From Ehretia macrophylla (lineage: Eukaryota > Streptophyta > Magnoliopsida > Boraginales > Ehretiaceae): DNA of 64,000 nt. Below, in pieces: positions 10,601 to 22,459 of the stretch. Position 1 is the first letter of the stretch. Each line of letters opens with the position of its first letter. The position numbers and the translations under genes were made by a program. The DNA lies in NCBI GenBank assembly GCA_037974665.1, contig CM075770.1, forward strand, positions 136,501 through 200,500. The letters are read 5' to 3'. Under the pieces are notes generated by a model that saw nothing but the letters and a program-made list of their open reading frames with translations, searched no databases and was not told where the DNA came from.

Positions 10601-13600
10601 GGGACGAAAAAACAGTGCAAAAGAAGAAAAGTGTCCTAAAACTTATGAAAACTTTCAATTTTGGTCTCCGAAAATAGGCACAGCCAAGTAGACTTGCTAC
10701 CCTCATCGTAGAATTCTCGAAGAGCTTTCCAACAGTATGTTGTGCGCCGTGTAACTCCTTACAGATCAAAAGTTATGGGCACCGAAGCAACGGATACCTG
10801 GTCACAAGCCCTATGGCCTCGATTTGCGGGCCCTGCCTCTACTTGATGTGAAGTTGTCTTGCCCAAGGTACCGTGGGATTCGGTAATAGAAATGTGGTGG
10901 ATTAGGTTATTATCCATTTTGTGGCTCGCGTCGTACGATCTGAGACGAAAAAATAGCGCAAAAGAAGAAAAGTGTCCCAAAACTATTGAAAACATTCGAC
11001 GCAGCCGAGTATGCTTCCTGCCCCCATCGTGGAGCTCTCAGAGAGATTTCCAACAGTATGCTGTGCGCCACATAACTTCTTACGGATCAAAAGTTATGGG
11101 CACCAGAGCGACAGAGACATGGTTTCAAGCCCTACACACTCGATTTGCTGTCCCAGCCTCTACGTGAAGTGAAATTGTCTTGCCCAAGGTGTCGTGGTAT
11201 TCGATAATAGAAATATGATGGAGTAAGTTGTCATCCATTTCGCGGCTCACCACGTACGATCCAGGATGAAAAAATAGCGTAAAAAGTAGAAAAGTGGCCT
11301 GGAACTAATGAAAACGTTCAATTTTGGCCTCCAAAAATAGGCACAGCTGAGCAGGCTTGCTGCTCCCGTCATAGAGCTCTCGGAGAGGTTTCCAACAGTA
11401 TGTTGTGCGCCGCGTTACTCCTTACAGATCAAAAGTTATGGGCACCAGGATGACGGATACCTGGTCACAAGCCCCACGGCCTCGGTTTGCGGGCCCTGCC
11501 TCTATGTGATGTGAAGTTGTCTTGCCCAAGGTACCATGGGGTTCGGTAATAGAAATGTGATGGATTAGGTTTTTATCCTTTTTACGGCTCAAGTCGTACG
11601 ATCCGAGACGAAAAAATAGCGTAAAAGAAGAAAAGTATCTCGAAACTATTGAAAACGTTCAATTTTGGGCATCGAAAATTGTACAGCCGAGCAGGCTTGT
11701 TGCCCCCATCGTAGAGCTCTCGAAGGGCTTTCTAACGGTATGCTGTACGCCGCGTAAATCCTTACGGATCAAAAGTTATGGGCACCGGAACGACGGATAC
11801 CTTGTTACAAGCCCCATGCCCTCGGATTGCGGGCCTAGCCACTACATGAAGCGATGTTGTCGTTCCCATTGTTTTGTGGGATTCAGTAATAGAAATGTGA
11901 TGGATTAAGTTGTCGTCCTTTTCGCGGCTCACGACGTACGATCTGAGACAAAAAAACAGCGCAAAAGAAGTAAAGTATCTCGAAACTGATGAGAACGTTC
12001 AATTTTGGGGTTTGAAAACAGGCACAGCTGAGCAGGCTTGCTACCCCCATCGTAGAGCTCTCGGAGAGCTTTCCAACGGTATGCTGTATGCCGCGTAACT
12101 CCTTACGGATCTAAAGTTAGGTGCACAGGAGCGACGGAGACCTGGTCCCAAGCCCCACGCCCTCTGTTTAAGGGCCCAGCCTCTACATGAAGCGATGTTG
12201 TCTTGCCCAAGGTACCATTGGATTCGGTAATAGAAATGTGATGGATTAGGGTGTCGTTCTTTTTGCGGCTCACGACGTATGATCCGGGATGAAAAAACAG
12301 CGCAAATGTAGAAAAGTGTCACGAAACTAATGAAAACATTCAATTTTGGGCTCTGAAAATAGGCACAACCGAGCAGGCTTGGTGCCCCCGTCGTAGAGCT
12401 CCCGTAGAGCTTTCTAATGGTATGTTGTATGCTGCGTAATGCCTTACGGATCAAAAGCTACAGGCACCAGAGCGATGGAGACATGGTTTCAAGCCCCACA
12501 CCCTCAATTTGCGGTCCTGGCCTCTACGTGAAGCGAAGCTGTCTTGCCCAAGGTACCATGGGATTCGGTAATAGAAATGTGAGGGATTAGGTTGTAATCC
12601 TTTTCGCATCTCACGATGTACGATTCGGGATCGAAAAACAACACAAAAGAAGAAAAGTATCCCAAAATTGATAAAAATGTTTGATTTTGGGCTTCGAAAA
12701 TAGGCACAGCCGAGCAGGCTTGCTACTGCCGTCGTAGAGCTCTCGGAGAGCTTTCCAACAGTATGTTGTGCGCTGTATAACTCCTTACAGATCAAAAGTT
12801 ATGGGCACTAGAGTGACGGATACCTGGTCACAAGTCCCATGGCCTCGGTTTGCGAACCCTGCCTCTACGTGATGTGAAGTTGTCTCGACCAAGGTGCAAT
12901 GGGATTCGGTAATAGAAATGTGATGGATTAGGTTGTTGTCCTTTTTGCGGCTCGCGTCGTACGATCCGGGATAAAAAAACATCGCAAAAAAAGAAAAGTG
13001 TCCCAAAACTGTTGAAAACATTCGATTTTGGGTCCAAAATCGGGCACAGCCGAGCAGGCTTGCTGCCGCCGTCGTAGAGATCTCAGAGAGCTTTCCAACG
13101 GTATGCTGTGCACCGTGTAACTCGTTACGAATCAAAAGTTATGGGCACTGGAGTGAGGGATACCTGGTCACAAGCCCCACGCCCTCAATTTGCGGGCCCA
13201 GCCTCTACGTGAAGTGAAGTTGTCTTGCCCAAGGTGCCGTGGGATAAGATAATAGAAATGTGATGGATTAGGTTACCGTCCTTTTTGCGGCTCACGACGT
13301 ACGATCCATGATGAAAAAACAACGTAAAAGTAAAAAAGTTTTCCAAAATGGATGAAAACGTTCGATTTTGTTCTCTGAAAATAGGCACAGCCGAGCATGC
13401 TCACTGCCGCTGTCGTAGAGCTCCCGGAGAGCATTCCAACGGTGTCCTGTGCGCGACATAACTCCTTACAGATCAAAAGTTATGGGGACCGGAGCGACGG
13501 ATACCTGGTCACAAGCCCCATCGCCTCGGTTTACGGGTCCTACCTCTAACTGATATGAAGTTGTCTTGCCTAAGGTATCGTGGGATTCGGTAGTAGAAAT

Positions 13601-16600
13601 ATGATGGATTAGATTTTTTTCCTTTTTGCGGCTCGCGTCATACGATCCGGGACGAAAAAATAGCGCAAAAGATAAAAAGTGTCCTGAAACTGTTGAAAAT
13701 GTTCAATTTTGGGCACCAAAAAGTGGCTCAGCCGAGCGGGCTTGATGCCCCCGTCGTAGAGCTCTCGAAGAGCTTTCCAACGGTATGCTGTGCGCCACGT
13801 AAATCCTTTCGGATCAAAAGTTATGGGCACCGGAGCGACAAATACCTAGTCACAAGCCCCACAGCCTCGGTTTGCGCGCCCAGCCTCTACATGAAGTGAA
13901 GTTGTCTTGCCCAAGGTACCATGGGATTCAGAAATATAAATGTGATGGATTAGGTTGTCGTCCTTCTCGCGGCTCGCGACGTACGATCCGGGATGAAAAA
14001 ACAATGCAAAAGATTAAAAGTGTCTCGAAACTGATGAAAACGTTCGATTTTGGCCTCCAAAAATAGGCGCAGCAGGGCAGGATTGCTGCCCACGTCGTAG
14101 ATCTCTCGGAGAGCTTTCCAACGGTATGTTGTGTGCCGCGTAACTCCTTACGGATCAAAAGTTATGGGCACCAGAGCGACGGAGACCTAGTCTCAAGCCC
14201 CACACCCTTGGTTTGCGGGTCCAGCCTCTACGTGAAATGAAGTTGTCTTGCCCAATGTGCTATGAGATTCGATAATAGAAATGCGATGGATTAGGTTGTC
14301 ATCCTTTTCGCGGCTCAGGACGTACGATCTGGGCCGAAAAAATAGCGCAAAAGAAGAAAAGTATCCCGAAAATGATGAAATTTTTTTGATTTTGGTCTCT
14401 GAAAATAGGCACAGTCGAGCAGGCTTGCTATCCCCGTCGTAGAGCTCTCAGAGAGCTTTTCAAAGGTATGTGGTGTGCCGCGTAACTCCTTACCGATCAA
14501 AAGTTATGGGCACTGGAGCGACGGAGACCTGGTCACAAGCCCTATGGCCTCGGTTTGCGGGCCCTACCTCTACGTGATGTGAAGTTTTCTTGCCCAAGGT
14601 GCCATGGGATTCGGTAATAGAAATGTGATGGATTTGGTTGTTATCCTTTTTACGGCTCGCGTCGTATGATTCGGGATGAAAAAACATCGTAAAAGAAGAA
14701 AAGTATCCCGAAACTGATGAAAATGTTCAATTTTGGTCTCCGAAAATAGGCTCAGCAAAGCAAACTTGCTGCCCCCATCATAGAGCTCTTGTAGAGCTTT
14801 CCAACGGTATGTTGTACACCGCATAACTCCTTACGAAACAAAAGTTATGGGCACCAAAGCGACGGAGACATGGTTTCAAGCCCCACGCCCTCGATTTGCG
14901 GTCCCTGCCTCTATGTGAAGCGCCCAAGATACCATGGGATTCGGTAATAGAAATGTGATGGATTAGGTTGTCGTCCTTTTTGCGGCTCACGACGTACGAT
15001 CCGGGACAGAAAAATAGCGCAAAAGAAGAAAAGTGACCCGAAACTAATGAAAATGTTCAATTTTCGACCCAGAAAACAGAAGCAGCCGAGCAGGCTTGCT
15101 ACCCCCGTCGTAGAGCTCTCGGAGAGCTTTCCAACGGTATATTGTGCACCGCGTAACTCCTTACGGATCAAAAGTTGTGGGCACCGGAGTGACGGATACA
15201 TGGTTGCAAGCCCCATGGCCTCGGTTTGCAGGCCCTACCTCTACTTGATGTGAAGTTTTTTTGCCCAAGGAGCCATGGGATTCAGTAATAGAAATATGAG
15301 GGATTTGGTTGTTGTCCTTTCTGCGGCTCACGTCGTATGATTCGGGATGAAAAAATATCACAAAAGTAGAAAAGTATCCTGAAACTGTTGAAAACGTTCG
15401 ATTTTGGGCTACGAAAATAGATATAGCCAAGCAGCCTTGCTGCCCCCGTCGTAAAGCTCTCGAAGAGCTTTCCAACGGTATGTTTTGCGCCGCGTAACAC
15501 CTTATGGATCAAAAGTTATGGGCGTCGGAGCAACGAATACCTGGTCACAAGCCCTATGCCCTCGGTTTACGGGCCCAGCCTCTACCTGAAGCGAAGTTGT
15601 CTTCGTAAGGTGCCGTGAGATTCGATAATAGAAATGTGATGGATCAGGTTGTCGTCCTTTTTGCCGCTCGCGACGTACGATCCGGGATGGATAAACAGTG
15701 CAACAGAAGAAAAGTGTCCCAAAACTGATGAAAACGTTCGATTTTGGGCTCTGAAAATAGGCACAGCCGAGCAGGCTTACTGCTCTCATCGTAGAGCTCT
15801 CGGAGAACTTTCCAACGGTATGTTGTGCGCCACCTAACTTCTTACGGATCAAAAGTTATTGGCACCAGAGCGACGGAGACTTAGTTTCAAGCCCCACGCC
15901 CTTGATTTGCTGTCCCTGCCTCTACGTGAAGCGAAGTTGTCTTGCCCAAGGTGCTGTGGGATTCAGTAATAGAAATGTGATGGATTAGGTTGTCGTCCTT
16001 TTCGTGGCTCACGTCGTACGATCCGTGACCGAAAAAAAGCTCAAAAGAGGGAAAGTATCCCGAAACTGATGAAAACATTCGATTTTGTCCTCCAAAAATA
16101 GGCACAGCTAAGCAAGCTTACTACTCCCGTCGTAGAGCTCTCGGAGAGCTTTCCAATGGCATGCTATGCGCCGCGTAACTCCTTACAGATCAAAAGTTAT
16201 GGGCACCAGAGCAACGAAAACCTGGTCCCAAGCCCCACGCCCTTGGTTTATGGGCCCAGCCTCTACGTGAGGTGAAGGTGTCTTGCCCAAGGTGCCATGG
16301 GATTCGGTAATAGAAATATGATGGATTAGGTTGTTGTCCTTTTTGAGGCTAGCGTCGTACGATCCGGGACGAAAAAAAGCACAAAAGAAGAAAAGTGTCC
16401 CGAAACTATTGAAAACGTTCGATTTTTGGCACCAAAAAAGGGCACAACTGTGCAGGCTTGTTGCCTTTGTTGTAGAGCTCTCGAAGAGCTTTCCAAGAGT
16501 ATGCTGTGCGCCGCGTAAATCCTTACGGATCAAAAGTTATGGGCACCGGAGCGACGGATACCAGGTCATCAGCCCCACGCCCTCGGTTTGCGGGCCCAAC

Positions 16601-18971
16601 CACTACATGAAGCGATATTGTCTTTCCCATTGTTTCGTGGGATTCGGTAATAGAAATGTGATGGATTAAGTTGTCGTCCTTTTCAAAGCTCACGACGTAC
16701 GACCCGGGACTGAAAAACAGCGCAAAAGAAGTAAAGTGTCTCGAAACTGATGAGAACGTTCAATTTTGGGTTTTAAAAATAGGCATAGCCAAGCAGGCTT
16801 GATGCCCCCGTCGTAGAGCTCTCGGAGAGCTTTCCAACGGTAAGCTGTGCGCCGCGTAACTCCTTACAGATCAAAAGTTATGGACACCAGAGCGATGGAG
16901 ACCTGGTCTCAAGCCCCACGTCCTCGGTTTGCGGGCCCAACCACTACGTGAAGAGAAGTTGTCTTGCCCAATGTTCTGTGGGATTCGGTAATAGAAATGT
17001 GATGGATTAGGTTGTCGTCCTTTTCGCGGCTCATGACGTACGATCCGGGATGAAAAAATAGCACAAAAGAAGAAAAGTGTCACAAAACTGATGAAAACAT
17101 CATTTTTTAGGCTCCGAAAATAGGCACAACCGAGCAGGCCTATTGCGCCCATCGTAGAGCTCTCGGAGAGCTTTCTAAGGGTATGTTGTGCGCCGCTTAA
17201 CTCCTTACGGATCAAAAGTTAAGGGCACTGGAGTGACGGAGACGTGGTCTCATGCCCTACGCCCTCGGTTTGCAAGCCCAGCCTCTACGTGAAGCAAAGT
17301 TGTCTTGTCCAAGATGTCGTGCGATTCGGTAATAGAAATGTGATGGATTAGGTTGTCATCCTTTTTGCGGCTCACGACGTACGATCCGAGATGGAAAAAC
17401 AGTGCAAAAAAAGAAAAGTGTCCCGAAACTGATGAAAACGTTAGATTTTGGGCTTGAAAACGGGCACAGCCGAGCAGGCTTGTTGCACCATCGTAGAGCT
17501 CTCGAAGAGCGTTCCAACGGTATGTTGTGCGCCACATAACTCCTAACATATCAAAAGTTATGGGCACCGGAGCGACAGAGACATGGTTTCAAGCCCCATG
17601 CCCTCGATTTGCAGTCCCAGCCTCTACGTGAAGCGAAGTTATCTTTCCCAAGGTACCGTGGGATTCAGTAATATAAATGTGATGGAATAGGTTGTCATCA
17701 TTTTCGTAGCTCACGACGTATGGTCCGGGACAGAAAAACAGCGCAAAAGAAGAAAAGTTGCCTGAAACTGATGAAAACATTCAATTTTGTGCTTCGAAAA
17801 TAGGCACAGCCGAGCAGGCTTGCTGCCCCGTCGTAGAGCTCTCTGAGAGCTTTCCAACGCTATGCTGTGTGCCACGTAACTCCTTGCGGATCAAAAGTTA
17901 TGAGCACCGGAGGGACGGAGACCTGGTGACAAGCCCCATGGCCTCAATTTTCAGGCCCTTCCTCTACGTGATGTCAAGTTGTCTTGCCCAAGGTGCCGTG
18001 GGATCCAGTAATAGAAATGTGATGGATTAGGTTGTTGTCCTTTTTGCGGCTCCCGACGTACGATACGGGATGAAAAAACAGCGCAAAAGAAGAAAAGTGT
18101 CCCAAAACTATTGGAAACATTCGATTTTGGGCTCCGAAATCGGGCACAGCCTAGCAAGCTGGCTGCCCCCATCGTAGAGCTCTCGGAGTGCTTTCCAATG
18201 GTATGCTGTGCGCCGCCTAACTCCTTGCGGATCAAAAGTTATGGGCACCGGAGCAACAGATACATGGTTTCAAGCCCCAAGCCCTCGGTTTGCGGGCCCA
18301 GCCTCTACGTGTACCTAAGTTGTCTTGCCCATGTTGTCATGGGATTCGGTAATAGAAATGTGATGGACGAGGTTGTCGTCCTTTTCACGGCTCACGACGT
18401 ACGATCCAGGACGAAAAAACAACGCAAAAGAAGAAAAGTGTCCATAACTAATGAAAATGTTCAATTTTGTTCTCCGATAACAGGCGTTGTCGAGCAGGTT
18501 TGCTTCCCCTGTCGTAGAGCTCTTGGAGAGCTTTCCAATGGTGGGTTGTGCGCCGCATAAAGTCTTACGGATCAAAAATTATGGGCACCGTAACGACGGA
18601 TACCTCGTCACAAGCCCCACGGTCTCAGTTTGCGGGACTAGCCTCTACGTGTAGTGAAGTTGTCTTGCCCAAGGTGTTGTGGGATTCGGTAATAGAAATG
18701 TGATGGATTAGGTTTAGTCCTTTATGCAGCTCGCGTCGTACGATCCGGGATAAAAAAACAGCGCAAAAGAAGAAAAGTGTCCCAAAACTATTGAAAACGT
18801 TCGATTTTGGGCACCGAAAAAGGGCACAGCCGAGCAGGCTTGTTGCCCCCGTCATAGAGCTGTCGAAGAGCTTTCCAATGGTATGCTGTGCAACGCGTAA
18901 ATCCTGACGGATCAAAAGTTATGGGCACCGGAGTGACGGATACTTGGTCACAAGCCCCACGCCCTAGGTTT

Positions 18972-18976
18972 GCGGG
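18972..18976 (+). repeat. Left target-site copy of LTR C
   Basis: GCGGG before the LTR versus ATGGG (22460-22464) after it. Three of five bases match and both differences are transitions, as expected for an old 5-bp duplication in methylated DNA. Satellite on both sides is continuous through GTTTGCGGGCCCAGCC. Confidence 0.55.
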
Positions 18977-21900
18977 TGTCATGCCCCAACCCGACCTATG
19001 GAGGCTAGACTAGGGAATGACCTAATTCTACTATGCTATTTGTGCGACTTGGTCATTTTTTACGATTAATACTTAACGATGATTTAGAATTCCAAAAGAT
19101 TTTCCGAAAATCCGGCAGTATGACGGCTATATTTAAGACCTTTGGTTTGACCTATTTTCTGAAATGCCTCAAAACCTTTAATCATCGATTCAATTCCAAC
19201 TAAAATTTCCTATTTTGTTATCAATAGATATGCCTACTAATTATCTCGAAGCCTCGTTTGACTAATAACCTAGCATGATAACTATGTCCCGTTTATTTTT
19301 TAATTTACCCCTATCATGCACGTAACTATTATCCTTTAGCTTACAAATTAGTACCTAAGTGGAGTTAGATAGAGTTAACTTTGTTGATTATTCACCTAGT
19401 GGTTTAAACCCCTATGATAACTACTAATCAAGACAATAAAACAATAACCAAATAAGGAGTTCATCCGGTTATAGATACTACAATCCAAAATTAGACCCAA
19501 ATTAAAACAGGGTCATTTACATCAACAAAATAAATATTCTTCAAAGCAAACACAACATTCACAAAACAACCACTGTCAAGAAAGGCACGTAGGGCAAGCA
19601 ATCATTTCAAGGAATCATCAAAAGACACGTTGTCCTCAGGTCCCTGTCCCTCGTCTTCTTCACCTGAGATGATAAAAGAGGGTGAGTCCTTCTGATCTCA
19701 GCAAGAGGGAACGAGAATTAAGTTTTGAAACTCATTTTCCGGTCCAACTTATGAAAACGCTTTTTGCAAGCATGACATATATCATAAGTAAGTACATAAT
19801 GTAACATAAAAGTAAAGGAACACAATTACCCATCTTTCCTCCCCGAGGTCCTCCAGGAACCAAGCGAGAGTAGTTATACACATAGTAAAAAGGATACGGT
19901 GAGCTTTTGCTCTCAGTTCATTTCCAGTATCAGTTGTTGCAGCCGGCTTCAAATCATCCCCTTATCACGCCAAATGGGTGTACTTCGGATGTACCCAGAA
20001 ATCCTACGACCCAACTCTCCGAGGAAGTCTAACCCCCAAACGAGAGAGAGAATTGGACAATGGTAGTCACGGTTGCACCGGCAAGCCCGATGCCGCCCGG
20101 TGTGCGTAAACACTACCACGCCAGAATGAAAGGTTGCAACCTTGTATGCAATGCACAATTATGACATTTAATATATCACATTAGGAGGACAACAAAATAG
20201 GTTGCCTCCGAGCAGTCATAAGATTGCACACTGACAAGTAAACAGGCAAAGCACAATATGACAAATAATTTCACTTGAAAATCACATGGAGTTATATGAA
20301 TATTAAACGGGCAGCCATGTAATGCATGTAAATCAAGTCATATAACTCATTTCGAAGTTCACGTAATCAAATAACAAGATTATTCAACATGCAATGACAT
20401 CTACGTGGGACCGGGTGCAAGAAAGGCCTACTTGTCAACATGTAATCATCGAAATCATATTTAGGGCTACAAGGGCAATAACGGGCAGCCTACTAATCAC
20501 ATAATTAAACACGATATTCATAGGATCAACACTTAGCGAATTTACCTAATCACTAGGGTTTCAATTCGTGCTTACCCGTGCGATTAAGCCCCAAGTTATC
20601 TCATAATTAAACTCAAGCCATGCATTGATTAATTCAAACACCCTCAAGTATTCAAAACAGTCCACACAACATCCAAATGCCACAATCCCAAGCATTTAAT
20701 ACAACAAGAGAAGCTACAATAATTTTTCTAAGCATATCACTAGGTGAAATCCTCACTGCAATGGACTGTTTTCTCACAATCATTGAGACAAGAAAACAAT
20801 CTCCAATTCCAGTGAACAAGATGTCAAATTAAATCTTAAGGAGTGAACTAAATTCAAAAACAAACCTCACATCATTTGGAGTTCGGGTTCAAGAGTTATA
20901 GCCAAAACCGTGAGACTACACAAAATTGTCCAGATTTGCACACATTTCAATACTTGTCGTTTTTTAGGGCCTTAGGGTCAGATTTAGCCTTAGTCCATTT
21001 CTGACAAAAATGTCCAGAACTGAAAAATAGAGTAGAAAACCAAATTTCATGCATTTTGGATATCATTTACTAAGTCAAAACTAGTTCGTTCTACAAGGTC
21101 AGTGAATCTGCCAAAACCTGCTTCATTTTTCTAGACTTTCCAGATTTGGACACATTTTAATTATTTTCCATTTTGAGGACCTTAGAGTCAAAATTAGAGT
21201 TGGCCTATTTCTGCTAAAAATGTTCAGAACTGGCAAAACTAGTTACTTACCAATTTGCACGCATTTTCAACTTCATTTACCTAGTCAAAATCACCTTGCA
21301 CCAACAAGACAGAAAGCTGTCACATGCACGATTCCATCTATCATCACATTCTAGCCAAAAATCTTGCCATGCATGTTTATAAAAGCTCATGAACACACAT
21401 ATATCTCAAGTACAGAAGTAAAGATACACATTTAAGGGCATGCATGTGGTTTTTTGAAAGATTTTCAAGAAGTTTTAGCCCTCACCTCTTTGAAGATCTA
21501 GCAAATGAGCATAAAATCCTTGTTTTTGAGCTTTGTGTGAGTTTTCTTGCTATGTTGCTTGCTTGTGCTTGCTATGGCCGAGCTTGGGAGAGTCTTAGAG
21601 AGTTATTAGGAGTCTTGAATGGTCAAGGAGCAGCCATGGTTGAAAATGAGAGAGAAGGAGAGAGAATGAGAGAGTTTTGAGAGAAAAATGAATGTTTTAA
21701 GAGTTGTTTGTGAGCATTGGCTTATGTGTCGGCCTTGCACTTTGAAAAATCTGAATTTGTGTCATCTTTTGAGCATCTTTTGAATTGTTTTAGCATGTGG
21801 GTTGAGAGGGACAAGAAAGTGAGCTTGGGTGTTAGTAAAATAGTGCACAGGTGCAAGGAAAAGCATGACATGGTGTAAGAGAATGTTGGGTAGAATAGAA

Positions 21901-22459
21901 TATTTTATAGTTAGTGGGTTTTGTAGAGATTTGAATTAGGAATATAATATTGGTTAATAGATTGTGTAGGATTGTTTAATAGTCTAGTGCTTTGTGTAGG
22001 ATTCTTTATTGGTTAGCGTGTAGGCACACAATTCAAGATTTAGGGTACGCACTACGAGGCACGCACCGAAATCAATACGGGGCAAGAATCACGGGGTGGA
22101 CACGAACTACGAGGTAAGACACGTACTTCAAGATAAATGCACGGATTCCAATGCAAATGCATGCAACCCTAGGTAAATGTATATAAACCAATACAAGGCA
22201 CGTAATTCAATGCAATGCACGTAAATTGAGGTACGACTCTTAAACCTAGGTTAGGACACGCAATTCAAGGTCAGGACACACAAAATGAGATAACGCATGC
22301 AATTCGAAGTCGGGGCACGTAAGTCGAGGATTAGGACACATAATTCTAGGTCAAGGCACGAATGACAAGGCATGCACGAAAACTAAGACAGGGCACGTAA
22401 TCCAATGTCAGTCATATCATTCTTGGTCTATGACACGTTGATCAGGGTTGGGCCTCACA
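18977..22459 (-). mobile_element. Solo LTR C (3483 bp) inserted in the satellite
   Basis: On the plus strand it starts TGTCATGCCCCAACCC and ends GGGTTGGGCCTCACA, the reverse complement of LTR B's termini. Satellite lies on both sides with no internal retrotransposon sequence, so it is a solo LTR left by LTR-LTR recombination. The central part (about 19850-20800) resembles LTR E closely, while its U3 minisatellite is the long version shared with A. The first splice-donor-like block seen in A, B, D and E is missing through a deletion near 21515; the second is kept at 21485. ORFs at 19949-20158 and 21444-21680 are not conserved and are not called. Confidence 0.88.
20880..21340 (-). repeat. Degenerate ~200-bp modules inside LTR C
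   Basis: Successive blocks repeat the order TTAGGGTCAG or TTAGAGTCAAAATT, then TCCAGAACTG, then ACCAATTT, CATTTAC and AGTCAAAA. Equivalent modules occur in A (150-560), B (5050-5400, plus), D (39700-40160) and E (55440-55890). They suggest an old tandem duplication within the LTR ancestor. Confidence 0.65.

Larger units (their letters stand above)
7275..18976 (+). repeat. Satellite array 2, ~34 monomers of ~340 bp
   Basis: The GGATCAAAAGTTATGGG landmark recurs every 339-341 bp, for example near 7358, 7698, 8038, 8377, 8717 and 9058. D-type monomers (ACATGGTTTCAAGCCCC with GATTTGCGGTCC) sit near 8410, 11120, 12480, 14870 and 17581. In each case the next monomer is A-type (CCATGGCCTCGG or close, with CTCTACNTGATGTG and CTCGCGTCGTACG or a near variant). 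Small deletions occur at about 10999 (about 20 bp lost around the CTCCGAAAATAGG landmark) and 14922 (about 10 bp). Many differences between copies are C/T or G/A changes at CpG. No gene is supported anywhere in this 11.7 kb. Confidence 0.95.

Noticed and set aside
18111-18560. 149-codon plus-strand open frame in array 2
   Set aside because: It is satellite sequence read in one frame, and neighbouring monomers have stops there.
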